A DNA stretch of 33,324 nt, taken from contig JACXUV010000029.1 of NCBI GenBank assembly GCA_014763715.1, forward strand, positions 1-33,324, in the 5' to 3' direction. Under the pieces are notes generated by a model that was not told the origin of the DNA, did no database searches, and saw nothing but the letters and a program-made list of their open reading frames with translations. Both the position numbers and the translations under genes were made by a program. Origin of the DNA: Rhodobacterales bacterium (lineage in GTDB: Bacteria > Pseudomonadota > Alphaproteobacteria > Caulobacterales > Hyphomonadaceae). Position 1 is the stretch's first letter, and each line of letters begins with the position of its first letter. Below are positions 1 through 6,909 of the stretch, piece after piece.

Positions 1-2
1 AA

Positions 3-257
3 TTAAACCTCCCCCTCCTCCAGCACCGACCGAAACACCCCCGCTGCTTCCTCTGACCGGAACATGTAACAAGCCATGTGACCTTCTTTCCCAAGATGCC
101 CATGCATTCGCCAGTCGGATCCGATGTTCAAATCAATCCAGGCGGCAATGACATCCATACGCTTTCCCAGCCCGTTCGGCGGGACAGGAACAAGCACATG
201 ATGCGGAAAATCCCGCGCATCCTGTTCAGCCATGAGGACAGATTTGTAGCGCCCCAT
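3..257 (-). CDS. Hypothetical protein, 84 aa
   Basis: I do not recognise this family. The start at 257 is chosen because a strong Shine-Dalgarno (AGAAGGAGATG) lies just upstream; an in-frame extension further upstream lacks a ribosome site. The product starts MGRYKSVLMAEQ, is soluble, has no membrane segment or signal peptide, and contains a Trp/His-rich centre (WIDLNIGSDWRMHGH) and an acidic tail. It reads in the same direction as the SRAP gene upstream (109 bp away), so the two could share a transcript. No function can be assigned from sequence alone. Confidence 0.6.
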   Translation of the reverse strand: MGRYKSVLMAEQDARDFPHHVLVPVPPNGLGKRMDVIAAWIDLNIGSDWRMHGHLGKEGHMACYMFRSEEAAGVFRSVLEEGEV

Positions 258-366
258 TCGACATCTCCTTCTGAGATAAAGTTCTTGCTTTGTTCTTTTC
301 TCCTTTAGCCCATGAAAGGCAATACATCCCTCCAAGTTTTCTGTGGAACGTTCAGGCGCACGCTTC

Positions 367-1077
367 CTAAAACAGGTCGCCCTGCCCGGATGCCCTGCGC
401 TTAGGCGGTGACTTGCCGTGCCCTTCAGGCCGCATGTCCCAAGCCCCATCATCTTCATAGGGACGAAGACAGGCGCGGACTTCTTCGAGGCTGGCCGGCG
501 CCTCTCCCAGCCAGACCGGAATATCAGATTCATGCAGGACCGCCGGCATACGCTGGTCCGGATCGCCGACGACAAATTCGGATATCCCTTTATTGGCCAG
601 CGTCGTGCACATCACAAATTCCATCACCGCCCCATTGGGTGACGGAACATCCCGGTAGATGACCGCAATTGCCAGGCGCGAGCCATCCTTCGGCCGGATC
701 GTCCATTGGACAGTCTTCGTATTGCCGGTCGGTGTGACGCGGTCTGGCTTGAATGTCGGGACTTCCTCACCCTCATTGAAGCTGTTGACGATGAGCAGGC
801 CGCGCCGCTCTTCAAAATGCGGGCGCCAGAGACGGGATGAGAGCAGCTTGTCGTCCCGCGCATGGATGTGATCGGGATAGAGGCGCCCTTGCCGCTCCTT
901 CGTGAACCCCCAGCGCATTTCCGTCATGGTGCGACCGCCATCGCCAAGGTGCATGACCGGCGCGCGGCGCATGGGTGTGGCCGTCTCTTCCGGCGCATTG
1001 CTGGGACGCGCGGCAAGTGGCTGCGAGAAGCTGTGCACTTCTGCCCAGGTCGCCATGTAAGAGAACTTGCCACACAT
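367..1077 (-). CDS. SRAP-domain (SOS response-associated peptidase, YedK/HMCES-like) variant protein
   Basis: SRAP proteins crosslink to abasic sites in single-stranded DNA through Cys2, which becomes the N-terminal residue after Met removal. The start at 1077 is fixed by the MCGKF beginning that exposes Cys2, although no clear ribosome site is visible. The product is 236 aa, near the family length. Usual landmarks are recognisable but altered. The NAR-E segment reads HARDDKL (about 72-78), the glutamate loop reads SFNEGEE with Glu102 kept, and the HxRMP motif reads DQRMP (about 174-178), so the usual active-site His appears replaced. The C-terminus is basic and low-complexity. It is probably an island-borne SRAP paralog: Cys2 crosslinking may survive while crosslink reversal may be impaired (inference). 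Confidence 0.85.
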   Translation of the reverse strand: MCGKFSYMATWAEVHSFSQPLAARPSNAPEETATPMRRAPVMHLGDGGRTMTEMRWGFTKERQGRLYPDHIHARDDKLLSSRLWRPHFEERRGLLIVNSFNEGEEVPTFKPDRVTPTGNTKTVQWTIRPKDGSRLAIAVIYRDVPSPNGAVMEFVMCTTLANKGISEFVVGDPDQRMPAVLHESDIPVWLGEAPASLEEVRACLRPYEDDGAWDMRPEGHGKSPPKRRASGQGDLF

Positions 1078-1156
1078 GAGCAAAAGATGACGGCATTGGG
1101 TCGGGCACTCAACCCGCGTCAGAGCAAAGAAACCGCAGGACAATCAGGTCGCCAGC

Positions 1157-1366
1157 CTAGATCGTCTGAACCAGTTCCGCCATCGAGACGCCAAGCGCCT
1201 TCGCCAGCCGCTCAAGCACAGAGAGCGTCGGGTTGCGCACGCCTCGCTCAACGGCTGACACATAAGTCCTGTGGAGCCCTGCCCGATCGGCAAACTCCTC
1301 CTGCGACCAGCCACGTTCCTCCCGCAGGGCGCGGAGCCGTTTGCCAAATTTCTTGCGGATATCCAT
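1157..1366 (-). CDS. Small XRE-family HTH transcriptional regulator (controller-like)
   Basis: The 69-residue protein is essentially one helix-turn-helix domain of the Cro/C1 type. It begins MDIRKKFGKRLRALREE, with the recognition region SQEEFADRAGLHRTYVSAVE (about 20-39) and a closing helix rich in Leu and Ala. A TTG start 9 bp upstream (1375) would add three residues; the ATG is preferred. The size and the GLHRTYVS-type recognition helix resemble restriction-modification controller (C) proteins. The gene is divergent from the membrane-protein gene at 1490, and the gap holds two related palindromes, so autoregulation plus control of the divergent promoter is likely (inference). Confidence 0.85.
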   Translation of the reverse strand: MDIRKKFGKRLRALREERGWSQEEFADRAGLHRTYVSAVERGVRNPTLSVLERLAKALGVSMAELVQTI

Positions 1367-1404
1367 GGCGCCCAAGCGACGCTTATGCTGCCGATTGAGC
1401 TACA

Positions 1405-1463
1405 GACTATGAGTCTCTTTTTCGCTTGAACTCCACCGCAACCTGAGCGGTAATGAGACTCAT
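1405..1463. promoter_or_regulatory. Operator-like palindrome pair between divergent genes
   Basis: GACT-ATG-AGTC (1405-1415) matches the GACT-N3-AGTC pattern described for controller-protein boxes. A second dyad, ATGAG-A-CTCAT, lies at 1453-1463. The 9-mer ATGAGTCTC (1409-1417) recurs as its exact reverse complement at 1455-1463. The second dyad overlaps the -10 of a weak promoter match reading rightward (TTGAAC 1426-1431, 17-bp spacer, GGTAAT 1449-1454). The adjacent XRE protein is the obvious candidate ligand. Confidence 0.55.
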
Positions 1464-1489
1464 TGAATGCAAACAGTACTGAGGGACAT

Positions 1490-1801
1490 ATGACAGAGAA
1501 GAAAATCGTTCGCCGCCATTGGGAACGTCCACCCTTGCCCACCGGCCATCAAGGTGGCGGGGTGGTCGGCGGTTGGCTTTTGATCTGTCTTGGAATTGCA
1601 ATCGCCCTCTATGCATCGACCTATGAGCTTGAGGGTTTTGGACTTTCCATGTTCGGCATTGGTATCTGTGGCCTTGGAATATTGTCGATTACGATCTCAC
1701 TCATGCTGCGTGAGATTCGCCGGATTGCCTTCGAAGCGGCACTTCGCTCAGGCGAAGTCGAGGTTGAAGAACGTTCACCTCGGAGATTTCTCGGAATATA
1801 G
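1490..1801 (+). CDS. Small membrane protein, two predicted TM segments
   Basis: The 103-residue product has a basic N-terminal tail, then two hydrophobic segments (GGWLLICLGIAIALY and a Gly/Ile-rich stretch ending near LSITISLML). A charged C-terminal helix with REIRR, then EVEVEERSPRR, probably faces the cytoplasm. The start at 1490 is selected over an upstream in-frame ATG at 1463 because GAGGG lies 4-5 bp before it. No family is recognised. The gene is divergent from the XRE regulator and shares its operator region, so it is probably the regulated partner (inference). Confidence 0.7.
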   Translation: MTEKKIVRRHWERPPLPTGHQGGGVVGGWLLICLGIAIALYASTYELEGFGLSMFGIGICGLGILSITISLMLREIRRIAFEAALRSGEVEVEERSPRRFLGI

Positions 1802-1869
1802 ATCAGAAATCTGCAGAAAGTTTTTCCCACTCCACTTCCCTGTAATTTCTTATTATTCCGTAGGCTTAC

Positions 1870-1903
1870 ATAAGTGGCTTATTTGACTGGAGATTTCCCA
1901 GTC
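1870..1903. promoter_or_regulatory. Two adjacent inverted repeats upstream of the methyltransferase gene
   Basis: ATAAG-TGG-CTTAT spans 1870-1882, and GACTGG-N7-CCAGTC spans 1885-1903. They lie in the 265-bp non-coding stretch before the ParB-methyltransferase gene. Neither is followed by a T-run, so operator or structured-leader roles are more likely than termination. No other clear feature is visible in this gap. Confidence 0.35.
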
Positions 1904-2066
1904 GAAAAATGCGTTGCCATCGCATTCTGAATCCCTAATTCTGCAACGCAAGCCGCAACGAGAAGCGCCCAGCGCCCGCTCGGCTCCCCCACTGATATGA
2001 AGCTTAACTGACACCCGCGTCGCGGAGCCTTTTGCTCGCCCCGGGCCAGGAAAGGAGTGCAGGTGA

Positions 2067-3416
2067 ATGCCCGCAGACACATCTCATGCTCACGGAACAA
2101 ACGAGTTCCAGCTGAAAATCCAGTATGTCGAGATCGGCAAGCTCGTGCCTTATGCGCGCCACGCCCGGACCCACAAGCCGAAACAGATCGATCAGATTGC
2201 CTCCGCCATTCGTCAGTTCGGCTTTACCAACCCAATTTTGATCGGGGATGATGGTGAGATCATTGCCGGTCATGGCCGCGTCCTCGCAGCCAAGCAACTC
2301 GGAATGCGCGAGATACCAACCGTCTGCCTGTCTCATCTGAGCCCCGAAGAGCGCCAAGCCTACCGTATCGCTGACAACCGCTTGGCAGAGCGTGCAGGAT
2401 GGGATGAACCATTACTGGCAATAGAACTCGCCTCAATCGCCGAACTCGATCCGGACTTTGAACTCGAAATCACAGGCTTCGAAACCGCCGAAATCGACCT
2501 CATCCTGGATACCAACACGGCGGAAGGAGATGAGGCGGATACCATACCGGAGCCTGTGGTCGGCCCAGCGGTTACCCGTCCTGGCGATGTCTGGGTACTG
2601 GGCAAGCATCGTCTCCTTTGCGGGGATGCAACAGATGCGGGAGCCTATGCACGCCTCTTGGGAGACGAACGAGCAGACTGCGTGTTCACCGACCCACCCT
2701 ACAATGTGAAGATCGATGGCAATGTCTGTGGCAAGGGGGCCGTCCGCCACCGGGAATTCGCCATGGCCTCCGGCGAAATGGATAAGGCGACCTTCACGGA
2801 CTTCCTGACTAGGTGCCTGGTTCAATTGGCGGCCTTCAGTCGGGACGGTTCCATTCATTTTGTTTGCATGGATTGGCGCCACCTGCCCGAGCTGCTGGCC
2901 GCGGGGAATGTTGCCTATTCCGAACTGAAGAACCTCATCGCCTGGGTCAAATCAAACGCGGGCATGGGAACGTTCTACCGATCCCAGCACGAACTTGTTC
3001 TTGTCTACAAGCACGGTACCGCGCCGCATACGAATACGTTCGGCCTCGGCGAGACCGGCCGCCACCGCAGCAATGTCTGGCAATATGCAGGCGTGAACAG
3101 CTTCGGGAAGAACCAGAAGGATCTTGCCCTCCACCCGACCGTCAAACCCGCCGCCATGGTCAAGGATGCCATTCGGGACGTCACGAAGCGCAGGGAGATT
3201 GTCCTAGATCCTTTTGGCGGTTCCGGGACCACGCTGATTGCGGCGGAGCGAACCGGACGCGTCGCGCGGTTGATGGAGCTGGATCCGGTTTATTGTGACG
3301 TGATTTGTCGCCGGTTCGAGGAACTCACCGGCACGCCTGCCATACTCGAAGAGACCGACGAGCAATTCCAGATGGTGGCAACCGCGCGCTCCACGCCGGA
3401 GGCTAATGATGCCTGA
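2067..3416 (+). CDS. ParB-domain-fused beta-class DNA methyltransferase (N4-cytosine or N6-adenine)
   Basis: The 449-residue protein has two modules. The N-terminal ParB/sulfiredoxin-like domain (about 20-110) carries GEIIAGHGRVLAAKQLG. The C-terminal amino-methyltransferase holds motif IV as DPPYNV (209-214) before the AdoMet-binding motif I DPFGGSGTT (381-389), the IV-to-I order of beta-class enzymes. It should methylate an exocyclic amino group in DNA. The start follows AAAGGAG by 9 bp. Such ParB-methylase fusions are common in alphaproteobacterial prophages and islands, often beside DUF5681 genes, as here. No cognate restriction endonuclease is visible, so it is probably orphan or involved in anti-restriction or regulation (inference). 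The target sequence cannot be read from the protein. Confidence 0.93.
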   Translation: MPADTSHAHGTNEFQLKIQYVEIGKLVPYARHARTHKPKQIDQIASAIRQFGFTNPILIGDDGEIIAGHGRVLAAKQLGMREIPTVCLSHLSPEERQAYRIADNRLAERAGWDEPLLAIELASIAELDPDFELEITGFETAEIDLILDTNTAEGDEADTIPEPVVGPAVTRPGDVWVLGKHRLLCGDATDAGAYARLLGDERADCVFTDPPYNVKIDGNVCGKGAVRHREFAMASGEMDKATFTDFLTRCLVQLAAFSRDGSIHFVCMDWRHLPELLAAGNVAYSELKNLIAWVKSNAGMGTFYRSQHELVLVYKHGTAPHTNTFGLGETGRHRSNVWQYAGVNSFGKNQKDLALHPTVKPAAMVKDAIRDVTKRREIVLDPFGGSGTTLIAAERTGRVARLMELDPVYCDVICRRFEELTGTPAILEETDEQFQMVATARSTPEANDA

Positions 3417-3846
3417 GTATGATGACGACTCCGTCGGGTACGGCTCTCCGCCCAAACGGAACCAGTTCAAGAAGGGACAATCCGGAAACCCGCACGGGCG
3501 ACCGAAGAAAGCAGATGGTATCGAGGATAACCTGACCTGGCTATTCGCTTTGCCTGTTCGCGTGCGTGACACCAGTGAAGAAGTGACCATGCTCCAAGCA
3601 TTGGTCCTTCGACTTCGTCGGCTTGTCGCTGACGGTGATTTTCAAGCCATCGAGTTGATGGAAAAGCTCATCCGTCTGGCGCGAAAATACAATGTCATCG
3701 AGCCACCCCAAACCCGGCAATACGAAGATCCGCGCATCGTGGTCGCCAGAGCAATTGGACTGCAGATGATTGACGGTCAGCTCTGTAACGAAGAGGGAGA
3801 GCCAATCCCCCTTTCAGATGAAGATGACGACGCCAAATTCGAATGA
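3409..3846 (+). CDS. DUF5681 domain-containing protein (copy 1)
   Basis: This 145-residue protein belongs to DUF5681, recognised by its basic N-terminal signature YGSPPKRNQFKKGQSGNP followed by GRPKK. The middle is helical and the C-terminus is acidic (PIPLSDEDDDAKFE). The start at 3409 is preferred over the adjacent ATG at 3406 because GGAGG (3398-3402) is better spaced. It overlaps the methyltransferase end by 8 bp, indicating translational coupling. Function is unknown; the KGQSGNPxGRPKK segment looks like a nucleic-acid-contacting arm (inference). The C-terminal block VARAIGLQMIDGQLCNEEGE is shared with the next gene. Confidence 0.85.
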   Translation: MPEYDDDSVGYGSPPKRNQFKKGQSGNPHGRPKKADGIEDNLTWLFALPVRVRDTSEEVTMLQALVLRLRRLVADGDFQAIELMEKLIRLARKYNVIEPPQTRQYEDPRIVVARAIGLQMIDGQLCNEEGEPIPLSDEDDDAKFE

Positions 3847-3856
3847 AGGGATGCTT

Positions 3857-4306
3857 ATGAGGAATGACTACAATGTGGGATATGGGAAACCACCACAGGA
3901 CAAGCAGTGGAAGTCTGGACAAAGTGGCAACCCAATAGGGCGTCCGAAGAAAAAGAAGAACCACCTGCATGATGCTTATCAGATCATCTCGGAGCCGATT
4001 AAGACGAATTCTTCCAACTCGCTCACCTCTGAACTGAGTCCGATTCAGGCCGGCTTGTTGAAAATGTGCAAGGATGCCCTGAATGGAAAACGCAAATCGT
4101 TGTTTCAAGCGTTGAATTTGTCCGTGGCACATCTCGAGCGCGTCAACTTTGCTAGAGTGAAGCGGAAAAATAAGGGAAACCCCTGGGCTCCTGTCGCACG
4201 GGCGTTCGGTCTAAAAATCATCGATGGGAACCTTTGCTTCGAAGATGGAGAATACATAAGGTCAACAGAGGTCCCCGAGGATGAAAAGGAAGAAAATGAC
4301 TATTGA
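3857..4306 (+). CDS. DUF5681 domain-containing protein (copy 2, diverged paralog)
   Basis: This 149-residue protein has the same layout as its upstream neighbour: VGYGKPPQDKQWKSGQSGNP then GRPKKKKN at the N-terminus, and VARAFGLKIIDGNLCFEDGE near the acidic C-terminus. It is a diverged tandem paralog rather than a recent duplicate. Start 3857 is chosen because GAAGGG (3845-3850) sits 6 bp upstream; 3851 and earlier in-frame ATGs overlapping copy 1 are alternatives. Its base composition looks more AT-rich than the methyltransferase gene. Function is unknown; it probably belongs to the same operon. Confidence 0.8.
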   Translation: MRNDYNVGYGKPPQDKQWKSGQSGNPIGRPKKKKNHLHDAYQIISEPIKTNSSNSLTSELSPIQAGLLKMCKDALNGKRKSLFQALNLSVAHLERVNFARVKRKNKGNPWAPVARAFGLKIIDGNLCFEDGEYIRSTEVPEDEKEENDY

Positions 4307-4315
4307 TGGAACAGA

Positions 4316-4792
4316 TTACTTGACCGCATCGACGGCGACCAAGCCACACTTGATCAGACAGCTGAATATACCCTCATAGAATGACGGTAGACGAGTTTGG
4401 TCGGCATCACTTCCGGTGGGGACATAGATAACCATCCCCTGGCGAGCACGGGCCAGGATCACCCGGTAAGCGTTTTTGAGATAGAGCTGGCGATCTGCTG
4501 AATTTACATTCTGCCAACGCGTCCCCTTAAACGCATGATGGCGCCAGCCCCCCTTCTGGTAGCGGAGGTCAGCATCCCAGCAGACACCCGCCCAGTCGAG
4601 CTTCAGGGCTTGCGCGTCGAATTCTGTGGCGACCTCTTCTAGGTAATACGTCGATCGGACATCATCAGGCCCATTGAGGATCCAATTTGCCGGATCGATA
4701 CTGGCGCGCACATTAAGACCTTCGGGCCGTAACCGGTACGCCCCCGATGGGGCGATCAAACTATGACGCTCTGTCCCGCGTGCATGCGACGA
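4316..4792 (-). pseudogene. 3' remnant of a DUF2075-family ATPase/helicase-like gene
   Basis: The open frame encodes only the C-terminal part of a DUF2075 protein. Recognisable blocks are ARGTERHSLIAPSGA, DDVRSTYYLEEVATEFDAQ, LDWAGVCWDADL, and the helicase-like YLKNAYRVILARARQGMVIY. The P-loop and core ATPase region, which should precede this part, are absent, and an in-frame TAG at 4793-4795 closes the frame. The best initiator inside is a TTG at 4759 without a ribosome site. This is most simply a truncated gene left by rearrangement in the island. It is convergent with the DUF5681 genes. The family assignment comes from motif memory, not a search. Confidence 0.75.
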
Positions 4793-4888
4793 CTACCCAG
4801 GGTGGTTCACGCTTTGCTAGCTTTGGTGTAAGTTTCAGTATGGCTGAATAGGGCACAAAAGCCGCCATACGAAATACGGTCCCAGGTC

Positions 4889-5692
4889 TCAATTTCCTTG
4901 GGAGAGCGTGGTTTCGGTCTTTACTTTTTCCAGACGTGCACCCGGTTCGTTTAAACCCCAGCGGCGATCAAAATAAAATTCAAGTGCTTGTCGAATTTCT
5001 ATCCGGAGCAGGTCATCGCTAAATCCAAACTCTCTGCGAACAACAGCAGCTTGAGATGAGGTGAGCCTTGCGCTCGGTCTCAGCCAAATAGTGCGGATCG
5101 AATGCCATTCCATGTCGAAGGGCGGCGGCGTATCCAATTCATCCATTTGGAACTCGTCCTCTGGGTTGATCCTTGCAGGGTGAAAGTTCCGGTACTCGCC
5201 GCGTTTGTAGCTGTAGGCCCGGAAATGAATGCTCTCGCCATCGAAGATAAACCGTGTTGGCGCGACCCATTGTGGAGCCGTTTCACCAGAGCTCATCGAT
5301 GTGTAGGCGATTCTGATTTTTTGCTGTTTCGAGATGGCGTCGTAAAGCACGGTCGCGACGTGTGGGTCTAGCCACCGTTTCGCACGGGGCAGCGCAGCGG
5401 GCAACGCATCGTCTGAGGCCGTGTCAAGAACGCCGAATACGTCCAGCATCGAAGAAGCCGCAATCGGCTGATGATCGGGCGAAGCCACGTAGGCCTTCAG
5501 ATGCGCGTCGTACTCCGGAGCATTTTGAGTGATCAGCGACAGATATGCCCGAAAATCATTGGCGGCCTGCGCGATCGAGATTCCAAATCGGTCGGTGAGA
5601 TCACGCCGCCGCGCGACGCCGCGCCAGGTGAAGCACCGATCGAGAAACAACAGGCGCTGTCGCTGGGCATGTTTCAGGTCGTCAAGCGTCAT
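4889..5692 (-). CDS. WYL-domain transcriptional regulator, BrxR/CapW-like
   Basis: The 267-residue protein shows an N-terminal winged HTH (about 10-72; RRRDLTDRFGISIAQAANDF), a WYL domain (about 112-178; IRIAYTSMSSGE, APTRFIFDGESIHFRAYSY) and a C-terminal WCX-like region (about 195-255). This three-part layout is that of BrxR/CapW regulators, which repress phage-defence operons and respond to a ligand or nucleic acid via WYL. The start at 5692 follows AGAGAGGAAA; an in-frame ATG at 5728 lacks a good site and would lie within the operator region. It is divergent from sbcD with a 74-bp gap holding a palindrome, so it probably regulates sbcDC and itself (inference). Confidence 0.88.
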   Translation of the reverse strand: MTLDDLKHAQRQRLLFLDRCFTWRGVARRRDLTDRFGISIAQAANDFRAYLSLITQNAPEYDAHLKAYVASPDHQPIAASSMLDVFGVLDTASDDALPAALPRAKRWLDPHVATVLYDAISKQQKIRIAYTSMSSGETAPQWVAPTRFIFDGESIHFRAYSYKRGEYRNFHPARINPEDEFQMDELDTPPPFDMEWHSIRTIWLRPSARLTSSQAAVVRREFGFSDDLLRIEIRQALEFYFDRRWGLNEPGARLEKVKTETTLSQGN

Positions 5693-5735
5693 CCGATTTC
5701 CTCTCTTGACTCTTGTTAACTCATACATAAAAAAA

Positions 5736-5747
5736 TTATACGTATAA
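5736..5747. promoter_or_regulatory. Palindromic operator candidate in the WYL/sbcD divergent gap
   Basis: TTATACGTATAA is a perfect 12-bp palindrome in a very AT-rich stretch (about 5721-5756) between the divergent WYL and sbcD genes. A further half-site-like TATACG follows at 5752-5757. The sequence could overlap promoter -10 elements in either direction. The neighbouring WYL regulator is the likely binder (inference). Confidence 0.5.
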
Positions 5748-5766
5748 AAAATATACGGAACAAGCC

Positions 5767-6909
5767 ATGAAGCTGCTACACACTTCCGACCTGCATCTCG
5801 GTCGTCAATTCAACGGGATCTCACTCGAGGAGGATCACGCAGCGGTGCTCGCCCAGATCGTCGAGGCGGTGAAGGCGAATGGCGTTGATGCGCTTATTAT
5901 CGCCGGCGATGTCTTCGACAGGGCGTCGCCGCCGCAAAACGCCGTGCGCCAGTTCACCGGGTTTCTCCAGCGAATCAAAACGGAAACAGACGCCGCGGTC
6001 GCCATGATCGCGGGCAATCACGACTCCGGGGACCGTATCGACCTTTCAGCCATCGCGGCGGATCGCAGGCGTTGGCTCATCCGCGGTGCGATCAGTGCTG
6101 AGGAAGCACCGCTCCTGCTTTGCGACCCGCACGGCCCGGTTGCGATCTCAGCGCTGCCGTTCGCTTACGAGTATGCTGCGCGCGAGTGCTTTGAGAGCGA
6201 GGCCATTGGTACGCCCGAAGATGTACTGGTAGCGCAGGTCGCAGCCGCCCGCGCTGAGGTCCCAGAAGGCGCGCGGTGGATTATCGTCGCCCATGCCTTC
6301 GTCACGGGTGGTTCAGTGAGCGATAGCGAGCGCTCCCTGACGCGGGTTGGCGGCATAGAGACTGTCAGAACTTCCGTCTTTGACGGGGCTCACTATGTCG
6401 CCCTCGGGCATCTACATCGCCCCCAGTCGGTAGACGGGGAGCATATTCGCTATTCTGGCTCGCCTCTCGCCTTCGGCTTCGATGAGGCCGACTCGGGAAA
6501 ATCGATGAGCCTGATCGAGATGGATGCAGCGGGTCAGGTTTCGGTCGAGGTCCTGCCGTTCAAGCCAGTCAGGCGCGCCCGGGTTCTCCGCGGCAAGCAT
6601 ACAGAACTCCTGCTCTCCGATCCGTCGAGCGATTTCATAAAGGTGGTGCTAACGGATGATGCACCCGTCATCGACGGGATGAAGCGCTTACGGGAAGTGT
6701 TTCCGAACGCCTGCGAGCTAATCTACGCCCGCGACGAGCACCCACTCGAGATCAAATCGGTAAACGGACCGCCTGTCGAAGCCGCCGAACCTGCAGACGT
6801 GGTTCGCAACTTCCTGACAGAGGTCGGCCTTGAGGATTTATCTGAGGACGATGAGGGAGTGATCGACGCTTCGCTCACGCGCTTGCGGCATAGGGAGGAC
6901 GCGGAATGA
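5767..6909 (+). CDS. sbcD: SbcD/Mre11-like nuclease subunit
   Basis: This 380-residue metallophosphoesterase is the nuclease subunit of the SbcCD (Mre11-Rad50) complex, which cuts DNA hairpins and processes blocked double-strand ends. All metal-ligand motifs are present: SDLHLG (Asp8, His10), GDVFDR (Asp48), GNHD (Asn84, His85), VAHAF (His176) and GHLHR (His215, His217). A capping and SbcC-interacting region follows (about 270-380). The stop overlaps the sbcC start in an ATGA, so the two are translationally coupled. The gene is headed by a WYL regulator and its palindrome rather than by housekeeping context, which suggests an accessory, inducible copy (inference). Confidence 0.95.
   Translation: MKLLHTSDLHLGRQFNGISLEEDHAAVLAQIVEAVKANGVDALIIAGDVFDRASPPQNAVRQFTGFLQRIKTETDAAVAMIAGNHDSGDRIDLSAIAADRRRWLIRGAISAEEAPLLLCDPHGPVAISALPFAYEYAARECFESEAIGTPEDVLVAQVAAARAEVPEGARWIIVAHAFVTGGSVSDSERSLTRVGGIETVRTSVFDGAHYVALGHLHRPQSVDGEHIRYSGSPLAFGFDEADSGKSMSLIEMDAAGQVSVEVLPFKPVRRARVLRGKHTELLLSDPSSDFIKVVLTDDAPVIDGMKRLREVFPNACELIYARDEHPLEIKSVNGPPVEAAEPADVVRNFLTEVGLEDLSEDDEGVIDASLTRLRHREDAE

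Noticed and set aside
1836-1844. Single TTCCCTGTA matching the right-end repeat, as a possible left attachment site
   Set aside because: One 9-mer match in 33 kb is close to chance, and no phased copies surround it.
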